Shown: positions 15,429 to 24,801, numbered from the stretch's first letter. The stretch: 64,000 bases of DNA from SZUA-35 sp965530755 (GCA_965530755.1 CBESNA010000016.1:1-64000), one strand, 5' to 3'. Notes: generated by a model from the sequence alone, not told the origin. Translations and numbers: made by a program.

Positions 15429-17510
15429 GTGATTCCCACACGCACCGGAGGAGGGCTGCTGTCCGCCTTGATCATCGGCGTCGTTGCGCTGATGGTCATT
15501 CCGCTGCCCGCTGCGATCCTCGATCTGCTGTTGGCCATCAACATCGCGCTTGCCGTCACCCTCTTGTTGACGACGATCCTGTCGACCCGATCGCTCGACA
15601 TGGCCTCGTTCCCGTCACTCCTGCTGATCGCCACGCTGTTCCGCCTCGCGCTCAACGTCAGCTCGACACGACTCATCCTCACCACCGGCTCGGCCGGCAG
15701 CGTCATCACCTCGTTCGGCTCCTTCGTCGTCGGCGGTTCGATCGTCGTCGGACTCGTGGTGTTCCTGATCTTGGTGATCATCCAGTTCGTCGTCATCACC
15801 AACGGCGCCTCCCGAGTCGCCGAAGTCGGCGCCCGCTTCACGCTCGACGCCATGCCAGGCAAGCAGATGGCCATCGACGCCGATCTCGGCGCAGGCCTCA
15901 TCGATGAGACAACGGCCCGCGACCGCCGCCAGGAGATCAGCCAGGAAGCCGACTTCTACGGCGCGATGGACGGTGCCTCCAAGTTCGTCAAGGGCGACGC
16001 GATCGCCGGCGTGCTCATCACCGTCATCAACCTGCTCGGCGGAATGATCATCGGCGTGCTCGAACAGGGCATGTCGTTCGGCCAAGCCGTCGACAACTTC
16101 TCCCGCCTGACGGTCGGCGACGGACTCGTCAGCCAGATCCCCGCGCTGCTCATCTCGATCGCCAGCGGCATCATCGTCACCCGCGCCGCCGGCGGCTCCG
16201 ATCTCGGATCCGACATCGGCTCGCAGATCGGCGCCCAGTTCCGAGCACTGCGCTACGGAGGAATCGCCATCGCCGGCCTGGGCCTGGCACCCGGACTCCC
16301 GATCGTGCCGTTCGTCGCCGTCGGCGCAGCGATGATCCTGACCAGCCGGCGCCTCGAGCAGAACCAGAATCACGCCATCGAGACCGAGCAGGTCGAGATC
16401 GAGTCCGTCTACGACCCAGACGACCCGCAGGTCCTGGCCGGCGAAATTCGACCGGAGCCCCTCGGCCTCGAACTGGCCGTCGACATGGTCGACCTCGTCG
16501 ATCCTGCCTCGGGCGGCGACCTGCTCGACCGCGTGCGAGCACTCCGCCGCAAGCTGGCGCTCGAGATGGGCTTGATCATTCCCGCCGTCCACACGCGGGA
16601 CAACATGGATCTCCTCCCGGGCGAATACTCGATCATGGTCCACGGCGTCGAGATGGCTCGCGGCCGAGCCCCGGCCGGTCACGTCCTGGTCATCAGCGAT
16701 CGCCTCGAAGAGCTCCCCGGTCCAGTCGAGACCGAGCCCGTCTTCGGACTCCCCGCCAAGTGGATCCCGATCGAGCAGCGAATGCTGGCAGAGACCGGCG
16801 ACGCCACGATCATCGATCGCTCATCCGTCCTCACCACCCACATGGCCGAGATCGTGCGGATGAACGCCGCCGACCTCCTCAGCCGCCAAGAGGTGAAAGA
16901 GCTGATCGAGCTGGTTCGCCAGACCGATCCGGCCCTCGTCGAAGAACTCATCTCGAGCGATCTGACGATCGCCGAGCTCCAGCGGGTCCTGCAGGAGCTG
17001 CTCTCCGAGGGCGTTCCGATCCGAGACATCGTTCGCATCATCGACGTGGTCAGCGAACGGGCCCGGATCACCAGGAACGTCCGCGAACTGACCGAATCGG
17101 TTCGGACGGCACTCGGTCCGTCGATCTCGGCCGGCAACGCCACCGCTGACGGCATATTGCCCGTCATCACGATCGATCCGATGCTCGAACACCAGTTGAT
17201 CTCGAGCTTGCGCGACGGCGTCAACGGCACGGACTTCCAGATCGAACCCAACGATCTCCACGAAGTGATCAATGCCTTTCGGGCCAAGGTCGCCAGCGTC
17301 GAACAGCGAGGTCTGGCGCCGGTGATCCTCACATCGAGGCTGCTCCGCAGCCCACTGCACCGCCTCCTCGCACTGACTGAAATCCCCGCTCCCGTGCTCG
17401 CCATGGAGGAGTTGGGATCACAGGTGAAAGTCGAAACACAGGGCTTCGTCGAAGTCCCCACGAACAGGATGATGATCAATGAGCAAACACCATCGCTTCA
17501 CAGGCCGTGA
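15429..17510 (+). CDS. flhA: flagellar export apparatus protein FlhA
   Basis: 693 residues from the chosen start. N-terminal half with eight membrane helices, including SLDMASFPSLLLIATLFRLA, the FHIPEP-like loop with ALDAMPGKQMAIDADLGAGL in the form TLDAMPGKQMAIDADLGAG, and a cytoplasmic C-terminal half that docks export cargo. The ORF is open further upstream (15354), but GTG 15429 has GAGG four bases before it and gives the usual FlhA length and N-terminus. Its 3' end overlaps flhF by 32 bases. Confidence 0.93.
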   Translation: MIPTRTGGGLLSALIIGVVALMVIPLPAAILDLLLAINIALAVTLLLTTILSTRSLDMASFPSLLLIATLFRLALNVSSTRLILTTGSAGSVITSFGSFVVGGSIVVGLVVFLILVIIQFVVITNGASRVAEVGARFTLDAMPGKQMAIDADLGAGLIDETTARDRRQEISQEADFYGAMDGASKFVKGDAIAGVLITVINLLGGMIIGVLEQGMSFGQAVDNFSRLTVGDGLVSQIPALLISIASGIIVTRAAGGSDLGSDIGSQIGAQFRALRYGGIAIAGLGLAPGLPIVPFVAVGAAMILTSRRLEQNQNHAIETEQVEIESVYDPDDPQVLAGEIRPEPLGLELAVDMVDLVDPASGGDLLDRVRALRRKLALEMGLIIPAVHTRDNMDLLPGEYSIMVHGVEMARGRAPAGHVLVISDRLEELPGPVETEPVFGLPAKWIPIEQRMLAETGDATIIDRSSVLTTHMAEIVRMNAADLLSRQEVKELIELVRQTDPALVEELISSDLTIAELQRVLQELLSEGVPIRDIVRIIDVVSERARITRNVRELTESVRTALGPSISAGNATADGILPVITIDPMLEHQLISSLRDGVNGTDFQIEPNDLHEVINAFRAKVASVEQRGLAPVILTSRLLRSPLHRLLALTEIPAPVLAMEELGSQVKVETQGFVEVPTNRMMINEQTPSLHRP

Positions 17511-18672
17511 ACTCAGCACCCTCCTCGAGCAAGTTCGAGAGGAGCTGGGGTCAGAGGCAACGATCCTCGAGGCCAACAAGGTTCTCACCGGCGGCGTGGC
17601 CGGCTTCTTCAAGACCGAGAAGTTCGAGGTGATCGCGGCCGGCAACGAACCCAGCATCGACCTCGATGCCGAGGACGGAACCTCGACGATCCGTCTCGAT
17701 CTGATCGAGGCCGATGGCTCTCCCGCCCCCGACTTCACGGTCGGCGGTCACCCGCGGCTTGCTCACACCCCCCGGGCCGAGTCGTTCGACGAGGCCGTGG
17801 CTGCCGTCATGAACGACGAACCAGTTCGCCGCAGCCGACTGTTCCCAGACGACGATGCGCTCGACATCCGCATGTTCGACTCGCCGTCTGCAAACCCCAC
17901 CCCAGCGGCGTCCGACCCTGGCATCCCGACTCCGGGCGACCGGACCGCGCTGCTCGAACGAACCGACACGATCAGCATCAGCGATCGAATCGGCTTCAGC
18001 CAGCCTGCCGTCGCTCCGGAGACGGGCCGGCAACAAGCCGATCGCAGATTCGGCGACGTCCTCACGAACGAGCTCGCTCAGCCAGAGGCCGCAGCTCGAT
18101 CGATCGACCCGAACCTCTTCTGGAGTCGGCTCGAGAAGCTCGACACCGCCGTTCCTGCGCTCGACCTGGACAGCCCGATCATCGCCGTGGTCGGCAATCG
18201 CTCATCGGCACTCTCGGTCGCCAAACGGATCGAGGCCGGTGCGGTCGGCCAACGACCGGCGCTGGCGGCCGTCACGGCGACTCCGCACGACCTGGACATG
18301 CCGGCGTGGCAGCTCATCGACACGATGACCGAGCTCGACGACCGCCTCCGCTTCTGGGGCCAGGCCGATCGCCGGGGTGTCGTGATCATCGACGCCGACC
18401 TCGGTGACGACGCTGCCAGAACCGTGGAGAAGGTGCGCAGCGCCGGAGCACGCGTCCTGCATCTCACGATCGACGAGGAGTTGACACCGGAGCGGATCTT
18501 CTCCCTGATGGAGAAGCTCGGCGGCAACGTCGTGATCGACCTCACCTTCCGAGCAGCGCCGAAGTACGTCCTGGACCTGCTCGATCGTCGCGTTCCGCTG
18601 GCCTCGGTCGGCGGCCGCGAGGTCGACGCCGGCCTCGTGTTCGCACTCGAGCAGGCGGTGCACGGTGGCTGA
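17479..18672 (+). CDS. flhF: FlhF-like protein with degenerate GTPase domain
   Basis: 397 residues. FlhF is an SRP-type GTPase that sets flagellar number and place. The N-terminal domain is clear: FTGRELSTLLEQVREELGSE and VAGFFKTEKFEVIAA. A 150-residue low-complexity linker follows. The C-terminal domain (about 230-397) keeps the SRP-like fold pattern, but the P-loop position (residues 236-245, VVGNRSSALS) lacks GK(S/T), and the DTAG motif is DADLG. It is probably not a GTPase. It overlaps flhA and the next gene, as expected in a flhA-flhF operon. Confidence 0.75.
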   Translation: MSKHHRFTGRELSTLLEQVREELGSEATILEANKVLTGGVAGFFKTEKFEVIAAGNEPSIDLDAEDGTSTIRLDLIEADGSPAPDFTVGGHPRLAHTPRAESFDEAVAAVMNDEPVRRSRLFPDDDALDIRMFDSPSANPTPAASDPGIPTPGDRTALLERTDTISISDRIGFSQPAVAPETGRQQADRRFGDVLTNELAQPEAAARSIDPNLFWSRLEKLDTAVPALDLDSPIIAVVGNRSSALSVAKRIEAGAVGQRPALAAVTATPHDLDMPAWQLIDTMTELDDRLRFWGQADRRGVVIIDADLGDDAARTVEKVRSAGARVLHLTIDEELTPERIFSLMEKLGGNVVIDLTFRAAPKYVLDLLDRRVPLASVGGREVDAGLVFALEQAVHGG

Positions 18673-19006
18673 GGGTGGCGCCGCTCGCCGTGTCGAGCTC
18701 ATCGAGACCTCAGACCCCGATGGTGCCGAAGCCGGACGGACCGGACTCGGCCTCGTGGTCGGTCTCGTCGTCGGCCGATCGAGCTTGATCGGTGCAGCCA
18801 TGGGCACAGAACGCTTCGAAGTCGCCATCGCCCACTTCGTCGGGGTGGTGCTGGCATCCGTGGCCGGGGTCCTGCTCGTCGGCGTGATCTACGACCAAGC
18901 CAAACGAAGCACACGGATGGTCGAGGAGACCACTCCGGGCTCACCGGACGCCGGCGAGGTCGGGCCGAGCACCCGATCCGAGCTCCCCATCGGGATGCCG
19001 ACGTGA
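18665..19006 (+). CDS. small membrane protein of unknown function in the flagellar operon
   Basis: 113 residues. The GTG start overlaps flhF by 8 bases. Two hydrophobic stretches are seen: about 28-47 (Gly/Val/Leu-rich) and 56-77 (FVGVVLASVAGVLLVGVIYD), the second surely membrane-spanning. The C-terminus is soluble and acidic. The place after flhF is where flhG (MinD-like) is often found; this protein is unrelated to it. Function unknown. Confidence 0.7.
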   Translation: MAEGGAARRVELIETSDPDGAEAGRTGLGLVVGLVVGRSSLIGAAMGTERFEVAIAHFVGVVLASVAGVLLVGVIYDQAKRSTRMVEETTPGSPDAGEVGPSTRSELPIGMPT

Positions 19007-19054
19007 TCCCGACTGAGCACAGGGCAAGAACCTGGCGCCTACAGCGTCGAACGG

Positions 19055-19060
19055 TAGGGT
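19055..19060 (+). promoter_or_regulatory. -10 element of a leaderless fliW transcript
   Basis: TAGGGT lies seven bases before the GTG at 19068. The same spacing (TANNNT-N7-GTG) is found before the polyol dehydrogenase (36864) and the SDR gene (43979). No clear -35 element is visible. Confidence 0.45.
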
Positions 19061-19067
19061 GGCGTCC

Positions 19068-19502
19068 GTGATCGTCACTTCGACAAGGTTCGGCACGCTC
19101 GACGTTCCAGACGACCGAGCGATCGACTTCGGCCCCGGTCTCCTTGGGTTCCCCGACGGGCGTCGATACGTCATCGTGGAGATCGAGGACGACGAGGACT
19201 ACTTCTGGATCCAGAGTGTCGAGCTGGCGGAGATCGCATTCCTCTGCATCCGTCCTTGGGACTTCTTCCCCGAATACGAACTCGACGTCCCTGATGACAT
19301 CCAGGAGCAAATCGATCTCCACGACCCCGTCGACTCCGAGGTCTTCCTGCTCCTCACCACGCACCACGACGGCGATGAACTCGTCGACATCAGCGCCAAC
19401 CTCCTCGGTCCGATCATCTTGAACTCGAGCAACCTCCAGGCCAGGCAAGTCGTGCTGAACTCCACCGAATACAGCACCCGTGAAGCGCTGGCGGCCAGCT
19501 GA
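19068..19502 (+). CDS. fliW: flagellar assembly factor FliW
   Basis: 144 residues. FliW binds flagellin and CsrA. When flagellin is exported, free FliW releases CsrA inhibition or sequesters CsrA. It has TSTRFGTLDVPDDRAIDFGP, GLLGFPDGRRYVIVE, and the conserved YFWIQSVELAEIAFLCIRPW segment. The first in-frame GTG (19059) overlaps a -10-like TAGGGT; GTG 19068, seven bases after it, is preferred. The stop overlaps the csrA start (TGATG). Confidence 0.95.
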   Translation: MIVTSTRFGTLDVPDDRAIDFGPGLLGFPDGRRYVIVEIEDDEDYFWIQSVELAEIAFLCIRPWDFFPEYELDVPDDIQEQIDLHDPVDSEVFLLLTTHHDGDELVDISANLLGPIILNSSNLQARQVVLNSTEYSTREALAAS

Positions 19503-19732
19503 TGCTGGTCCTCAGTCGACGTCCGAACCAGAGCATCATCATCAGCAACGACATCGTCGTGACGGTGATCGAGGTGCGAGGCGATCAGGTGCGGCTCGGC
19601 ATCAAGGCGCCGCGGAGCGTCACCGTGCACCGCGACGAGGTCGCAGCGGAGATCAAGGCAGCGAACGAAGAAGCAGCGAAGGGCGCGCACGCCCAACCCA
19701 AGGGCCTGCCCCGTCCGCCGAAGCGGAGCTGA
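19502..19732 (+). CDS. csrA: translational regulator CsrA
   Basis: 76 residues. RNA-binding dimer that represses translation by binding GGA motifs. It has MLVLSRRPNQSIIISNDIVV and the core IEVRGDQVRLGIKAPRSVTV, then VHRDEV. A basic Ala/Lys/Pro-rich tail extends beyond the usual 60 residues. It is coupled to fliW as in Bacillus and many other flagellated bacteria. Likely targets are the flagellin leaders at 24-2960. Confidence 0.97.
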   Translation: MLVLSRRPNQSIIISNDIVVTVIEVRGDQVRLGIKAPRSVTVHRDEVAAEIKAANEEAAKGAHAQPKGLPRPPKRS

Positions 19733-19766
19733 CCTCCTCCATCTGGGCCGCTGATCTCCGACTGGC

Positions 19767-20456
19767 TCAGCTCACAGCCCGATAGGTCCAGTGCCATGGC
19801 TCGCGGGGCACGTCTTCAACGAATCCGTAGCGCCAGGCGTTCGTCCGCATCCATTCCAGCGCAGGTCCGTCGAGATCGAGGTCGGTGGCGACGCCCCAGC
19901 CGTGATTCGACGTACCGGGGACCGCAGCGAGTCCACCCTCGTTGTACAGACCCTTCTCTTTGGCGAGCCGCTCCTGCACGTCGATCGGGCGGTAGCTGTC
20001 GGTGATCCGGATTGCCACACCATCCGTGGCGGCGGCGTCGATCATCTGGCCGAGTCCGTTGGCTGCGGGAGCCCACATGGAATGGCCGGTGGATCCGACC
20101 GGAGCGAGCGCCGCCGCCGGGATCGTGCCGTTGCCATAGGCGAGCAGCTCCGCCGGCGGCGTGAGCGACCCGTAGCTTCCCGGCGTCTTCTGGATCGCGG
20201 GGGTGAGAGGAAGCGCCGAGGAGCCGAAGCCGAGGTCCGTCGCTCCGGTCGGACCGACGCCTGCCCGTTCCTGTTCGAGCAGTAGTCCGAAGCCGAGCCG
20301 GCGGCCGGCGGTCGCAGGGGCGACAGTCGCGGTACGTAGAGCCGCGAACCGCTGTTCGATTTCGTTGACTCGTCCGGGAACTCCCTCGATCACAAGGGAC
20401 AGTTTCGGTAGCCGATCGTCGCGAATGAGCATTCCCGCCCGACCGGCTCGACTCAT
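19767..20456 (-). CDS. M15-family D,D-carboxypeptidase (VanY-like)
   Basis: 229 residues. Zinc peptidase that trims peptidoglycan peptides. The C-terminal catalytic domain (about 120-229) has TDSYRPIDVQ, the zinc site SNHGWGVATDLD (SxHxxGxAxD) and EPWHWTY, where Glu and His complete the site. The N-terminus is amphipathic with a heptad-like stretch and no clear signal peptide. A start at 20432 is also possible. It lies tail-to-tail with csrA; a role in opening the wall for the flagellum is inference from position. Confidence 0.85.
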   Translation of the reverse strand: MSRAGRAGMLIRDDRLPKLSLVIEGVPGRVNEIEQRFAALRTATVAPATAGRRLGFGLLLEQERAGVGPTGATDLGFGSSALPLTPAIQKTPGSYGSLTPPAELLAYGNGTIPAAALAPVGSTGHSMWAPAANGLGQMIDAAATDGVAIRITDSYRPIDVQERLAKEKGLYNEGGLAAVPGTSNHGWGVATDLDLDGPALEWMRTNAWRYGFVEDVPREPWHWTYRAVS

Positions 20457-20546
20457 ATCTCGGAATCGGCCGACGAAGCTTCGAAGCGAACCACGCGACC
20501 AGCCCTCCGTCAGGGCAGGCGGGCCACCCCAAACGGAGTTTCGTCA

Positions 20547-21938
20547 ATGAGTTCCCACGTCAGACCGAAGGAAAAGCCGATCGATCACCTGCGGGCACCG
20601 ATCGAGCGAATCATCCATTTGGAGAACATGTCCGGCATCGCGTTGATTGCCGGCGCCGTTGTCGCTCTCGTCCTGGCCAATCTCCCGGTCGCCGAGGCCG
20701 TCGACCACTTCTGGCACACCCACATCAACGTGACGTTCGGTCCGATCGAGCTCGATGAATCGCTGACTCACTGGATCAACGACGGCCTGATGACCGTCTT
20801 CTTCTTCGTCGCCGGCCTCGAGATCAAACGCGAACTTGCCGTGGGTGATCTTCGTGATCCCCGTACTGCGGCGCTTCCCGGTATTGCCGCCCTCGGCGGG
20901 ATGGTCGTGCCGGCCGGCCTGTTCATCCTTCTCAGCGGTTCTGCGTTCCGGAACGGCTGGGGCGTTCCGATGGCCACCGACATCGCGTTCGCCGTCGGCA
21001 TTCTGACCCTGCTCGGAAATCGTGTTCCCAGTCGCCTCAAGATGCTGCTCCTCACGCTTGCCATCGTCGACGACCTGGGGGCGATCCTTGTCATCGCCGT
21101 GTTCTACACGGCCTCGCTCAACACCACAGCCCTCATCGCCGCTGCCGGGTGCCTCGCCGGACTGATCATCCTTCGCCAGCTCGGCGTGTGGTGGATGCCT
21201 GCCTACGTCGTGGTCGGTGTCGCTCTGTGGGTCGCCACCTTCGAGTCCGGCATCCATGCGACCCTCGCCGGCGTGGTCTGCGGCTTGCTCGCTCCGGCGA
21301 CTCCGCGCCGGCCCGACGAGACGGTCGTCGTCGCCCCTCCGGCCGTCGCTCTCGATGAGTTGAAGGCCATCATCTTCGATACCAGGGAGACACGATCGGT
21401 CGTCGACCGACTGATCCACGCCCTCCACCCCGTCACCGCGTTCCTGATCGTCCCGCTCTTCGCCCTCGCCAACACCGGCGTGCCGACGCCTCCCGCTGCC
21501 ATCCTCGACGCAGCAACGTCGAGCGTCGGCCAGGCGATCTTCGTCGGGCTCGTGATCGGAAAGCCGCTCGGCATCGTGTCGGCCTCCTGGTTGGCCGTTC
21601 GGCTCGGCATCGCCACTCTGCCCAAGGGCGTCACCTGGATGCACATGATCGGCGTCGGCTTCCTCGGCGGCATCGGGTTCACCGTGTCACTGTTCATCAC
21701 CGACCTCGCCTTCGAGGACGAAGGTGCGGTGGCCAGCGCCAAGATCGCCATCCTCCTTGCCTCCACTGTGGCCGCCGGCGCCGGAGCTGCGTTCCTGAAG
21801 CTCGGAACGAAGGCATCACCCAACATCTCCGAGAGCGATCTCGGCCCCATCGACTACAGCGAGCTCGATGCCTCGACCGAGACCGTGCTGCCAGTCGGCA
21901 TAGGGGCGAACGCCAGCGTGCAGACCAACGCGATCTGA
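20547..21938 (+). CDS. nhaA: Na+/H+ antiporter NhaA
   Basis: 463 residues with about eleven membrane helices. It exports sodium in exchange for protons. The FFFVAGLEIKRELAVGDLRD segment and the essential paired aspartates in LAIVDDLGAILVIAVFY are present, as are HPVTAFLIVPLFALANTGV and KPLGIVSASWLAV. The C-terminal tail of about 60 residues is soluble. Presence of NhaA agrees with a salty habitat. No partner gene is next to it. Confidence 0.96.
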   Translation: MSSHVRPKEKPIDHLRAPIERIIHLENMSGIALIAGAVVALVLANLPVAEAVDHFWHTHINVTFGPIELDESLTHWINDGLMTVFFFVAGLEIKRELAVGDLRDPRTAALPGIAALGGMVVPAGLFILLSGSAFRNGWGVPMATDIAFAVGILTLLGNRVPSRLKMLLLTLAIVDDLGAILVIAVFYTASLNTTALIAAAGCLAGLIILRQLGVWWMPAYVVVGVALWVATFESGIHATLAGVVCGLLAPATPRRPDETVVVAPPAVALDELKAIIFDTRETRSVVDRLIHALHPVTAFLIVPLFALANTGVPTPPAAILDAATSSVGQAIFVGLVIGKPLGIVSASWLAVRLGIATLPKGVTWMHMIGVGFLGGIGFTVSLFITDLAFEDEGAVASAKIAILLASTVAAGAGAAFLKLGTKASPNISESDLGPIDYSELDASTETVLPVGIGANASVQTNAI

Positions 21939-21988
21939 CGACTCGGCGACAAGAGCGAACTCCAGTCGGGTGGACCCGAGCTGGTGTC

Positions 21989-22034
21989 GCAACCGTCGGT
22001 TGCGTTCTTCGAGAGAGGAGAACGCAACCGACGG
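21989..22034. terminator. strong hairpin between convergent nhaA and phosphatase gene, with competing fold
   Basis: A perfect 16-bp stem (21993-22008 with 22019-22034) and 10-base loop lie between convergent genes, so it can end transcription from both sides. The left arm can also fold alone as GCAACCG-T-CGGTTGC (21989-22003). No T tract follows. Confidence 0.75.
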
Positions 22035-22084
22035 CAAGATCTTCTCGTTGACGCACCGCAGTGGGACGCACAGCAGTGGGAATC

Positions 22085-22984
22085 TCAGCAGGCGGCCGAA
22101 CCGGTGTCGACCAACGGCGTTTCGTTCGACTCGACGTTCACGAACTCCCAGTCGTAACCGTCCTCCCGGAGTGTGAGTCGCAGAACACCACGGTGTTCAT
22201 TCGTCCGCACGATCGAGCCGACGCGAGGTTCACCGAAAGCAGTGAACGCAGCTCCCCCCATGCCGACGGTGAAATTCATCATTCCGTCCGGCGATGGGTC
22301 ACCATTGGGCGCAAGGGGTCCGAGTCGTTCGTAGTGGTGCGAGTGACCGACCACGAGCACGTCGGCGCCCGACCCGTGGAGGCGACCGTAGAAATCGCCC
22401 ATTCGCGTGATCCCTCCATAGTTCGCCGATGACGTGAACCGGGGCTCGTGCCACATCACGAGGCGGCATTCGTAGCGTTTGTCGCTGAGCAACGCATCGA
22501 GCCATTCGTACTGCGGTGATGCGGGGCCACATCCACCGACCTCATCGCAGTTCGAATTGAGCGCGATGAGCTGCCAGGACCCGATCTCGACTGCGTACCA
22601 ACCGGCACCCGGATCGCCGGCACGCCCTGCCATCGTGTCGAAGTACGGATCGGCGCCCGGCGTGTCGTAATCGTTGTCCCCAGGGACGGCACGGATGCGG
22701 TCGAGCTCCGAGCCGTACACCGGCAGGAAGCATGTGCGGAAGTCATCAACTGAGCCGACGTCGTATGCCAAGTCGCCTGGCATGAGGATCGTTCCCTCGA
22801 GCGACCGGACCAACGCCGCCACTTCGGCATCCGGCCCCCGGCAGTCGGTGAGATCGGCGACGGCCAGCACGGTTGCCGCCTCAACGAGTCCGGAGCGATC
22901 AGGGACGGTGCCGATACTCGCCTCGCCATCGGTACAGGACGCAGCCATCAGCACGAAACAAAGCATGGCCACCGCAAAACGCAT
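22085..22984 (-). CDS. calcineurin-like metallophosphatase, predicted lipoprotein
   Basis: 299 residues. Signal peptide with lipobox MAASC, Cys at residue 17. The metallophosphoesterase domain shows PGDLAYD, PGDNDYD, VMWHEPRF and GHSHHYER, which supply metal ligands in purple-acid-phosphatase-like enzymes. The first motif reads AVADLTDC in place of the common GDxH, so one ligand differs. Substrate unknown; an external phosphomonoesterase is plausible. Confidence 0.85.
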   Translation of the reverse strand: MRFAVAMLCFVLMAASCTDGEASIGTVPDRSGLVEAATVLAVADLTDCRGPDAEVAALVRSLEGTILMPGDLAYDVGSVDDFRTCFLPVYGSELDRIRAVPGDNDYDTPGADPYFDTMAGRAGDPGAGWYAVEIGSWQLIALNSNCDEVGGCGPASPQYEWLDALLSDKRYECRLVMWHEPRFTSSANYGGITRMGDFYGRLHGSGADVLVVGHSHHYERLGPLAPNGDPSPDGMMNFTVGMGGAAFTAFGEPRVGSIVRTNEHRGVLRLTLREDGYDWEFVNVESNETPLVDTGSAAC

Positions 22985-23032
22985 TGGTCAACGCTAGTCG
23001 TTGTCCCGCCGAGGCGAGCGCCGGGACAGAGC

Positions 23033-23851
23033 TCAGCCTCGGTCGAGCCGCCCGCGAAGGGCCAGCAGGGCCATGCCTTGCGAGATCGCTCCAACGATCA
23101 CGATCGCCAGGAATCCCTTGCCGATCTCGGTCCATTCCCACGTGTCGCCGGTGAGGGACCGCATGCTCTCGAGAATGTACGTGATCGGGTTGAAGCGGGC
23201 GACGGTGCGGAGCCAGCCGGTGAGCTGATCGAGCGGCACGGTGGAAGAGGTCAAGAACGCGAACGGGAAGAACAAGATGAAGCTCGCCCCGACCGCTCCC
23301 GGGTTGGCCGTCTTGAGCGCGATGGCATAGGGAAAGCCAGTGAAGGCCAGGCCCCAGAAGGCACCGATGAGCACGAACAGGATCATGCCGAGCGGCCCGG
23401 TCCCGAACGACACACCAACGAGCATGCCGAGCAGAATCACGGGGATGCACAGTCCGATCACCAGCACGAGATCAGCCACCATCAAACCCAACAACAGCGG
23501 GAGGCGCCGAGCAGGACTGAGCAGCAGGCGGTCGAAGTAGCCGGACTGGATGTCGGTGACGAGACCCGGTGCGCGCGAGATGCCGGTGACCGCGAAGATG
23601 ATGGCGGTCGGCAACTGGAAGGCTCGATAGTCGAATCCCTCATTGCCGGGGAAACCCTCCGTGAGGTCCTGCAGTGCTCCGACGTTCACGATGAAAAAGA
23701 ACGCCGGGATGAAGAGAGCGGGGATGAAGGTCTCGGGTTCCCTGGGGATGGCCCGCAGCGCCCGTCTCGAGACGGTCATCAGGTCACGGACGAAACCGGA
23801 CGGTCTCGCCCTCACCATTCGCGCCGGCGTTGTCGTGTCTGTTGCGGTCAT
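23033..23851 (-). CDS. ABC-2 type transporter permease (DrrB-like)
   Basis: 272 residues with six membrane helices. It has FNPITYILESMRSLTGDTWE, typical of the DrrB/NodJ permease group. It pairs with the ATPase gene at 23848, whose stop overlaps its start by 4 bases. Together they form a likely exporter of drugs, lipids or polysaccharides; substrate not known. Confidence 0.9.
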   Translation of the reverse strand: MTATDTTTPARMVRARPSGFVRDLMTVSRRALRAIPREPETFIPALFIPAFFFIVNVGALQDLTEGFPGNEGFDYRAFQLPTAIIFAVTGISRAPGLVTDIQSGYFDRLLLSPARRLPLLLGLMVADLVLVIGLCIPVILLGMLVGVSFGTGPLGMILFVLIGAFWGLAFTGFPYAIALKTANPGAVGASFILFFPFAFLTSSTVPLDQLTGWLRTVARFNPITYILESMRSLTGDTWEWTEIGKGFLAIVIVGAISQGMALLALRGRLDRG

Positions 23852-24801
23852 GCCGAAACCTCGATTCGGTTGCCAGTCAGCTCGAGGAAGACGTCGTCGA
23901 GGGTGGGCGTTCGTAAGGTCAACTCGCTGACCGACGCTCCGGCTGAGTCGAGGGCAACGGCGATGGGCGAGACGGATGCAGCGCCGTTGCTGACCGAGAT
24001 CAACAGGCCTCGCGGGCCCTCGTCGACGTGGTCGACCATGTCCAAAGCCTGGACAGCCTCGTAGGCGGCGCGCCGATCACTGTTGTCATCGAGCCGAACC
24101 TGGATGACATCGGATCCCACTCTGCGTTTCAGCTCATCCGGAGTTCCCTCGGCGACGATCCTGCCGTCGTTGATGATCCCCACTCGGTCGGCGAGCTCAT
24201 CGGCCTCCTCGAGGTACTGGGTGGTGAGGAAGATCGTGGTGCCGTATGTCTTGTTCAGCGTGCGGACCTCTTTCCACACCTGTGCCCGACTGGTTGGGTC
24301 CAGACCGGTCGTCGGCTCGTCGAGGAACAGCAGATCAGGATTGTGGATGAGCGACGCCGCCAAATCGAGACGTCGCTCCATGCCCCCGGAGTAGGTTCCG
24401 ACCCAGCGATCGATGGCTTCGAAGTCGATCACCGACCGCAGCTCGTTGATGCGCTGGTCGATCTCGGACTGACGCAGCCCGAACAGGGCCCCCTGCATCT
24501 GGAGAATCTCTCGACCGCTCTGCTTCTGATCGAGGGAGGCGTCCTGCAGCGCTGCCCCGATGCGCAACCGGATCTGGGCGGCCTGCGTAGCGACGTCGAG
24601 TCCGAGCACGCGAGCGGTTCCCCCGGACGGTTTGAGCAGCGTGGTGAGCATCTTGACTACCGTGGACTTTCCGGCGCCGTTCGGACCCAGGAAGCCGTAG
24701 ATCTCACCCGCTTGAACTGCGAGATCCACGCCTCGCACTGCCTCGATGTCGCCAAAGCTTCGCCGAAGACCCGTCGCTTCGATGACCAGACTGCTGTGCA
24801 T
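23848..24801 (-). CDS. ABC transporter ATP-binding protein (DrrA-like)
   Basis: 317 residues. Walker A GPNGAGKST (about 39-47), Q-loop, signature YSGGMERRLD, Walker B LLFLDEPTTGLD, and a DrrA-type C-terminal domain (about 220-317). Supplies ATP energy to the permease that follows. It belongs to the daunorubicin-resistance-like exporter family. Confidence 0.93.
   Translation of the reverse strand: MHSSLVIEATGLRRSFGDIEAVRGVDLAVQAGEIYGFLGPNGAGKSTVVKMLTTLLKPSGGTARVLGLDVATQAAQIRLRIGAALQDASLDQKQSGREILQMQGALFGLRQSEIDQRINELRSVIDFEAIDRWVGTYSGGMERRLDLAASLIHNPDLLFLDEPTTGLDPTSRAQVWKEVRTLNKTYGTTIFLTTQYLEEADELADRVGIINDGRIVAEGTPDELKRRVGSDVIQVRLDDNSDRRAAYEAVQALDMVDHVDEGPRGLLISVSNGAASVSPIAVALDSAGASVSELTLRTPTLDDVFLELTGNRIEVSA

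Noticed and set aside
15615..16682. 355-residue minus-strand ORF opposite flhA
   Set aside because: Shadow frame; acidic and repetitive, while flhA on the other strand is certain.
20544..21644. 366-residue minus-strand ORF opposite nhaA
   Set aside because: Shadow of the membrane protein gene; Asp/Gly/His-rich, no start signal.
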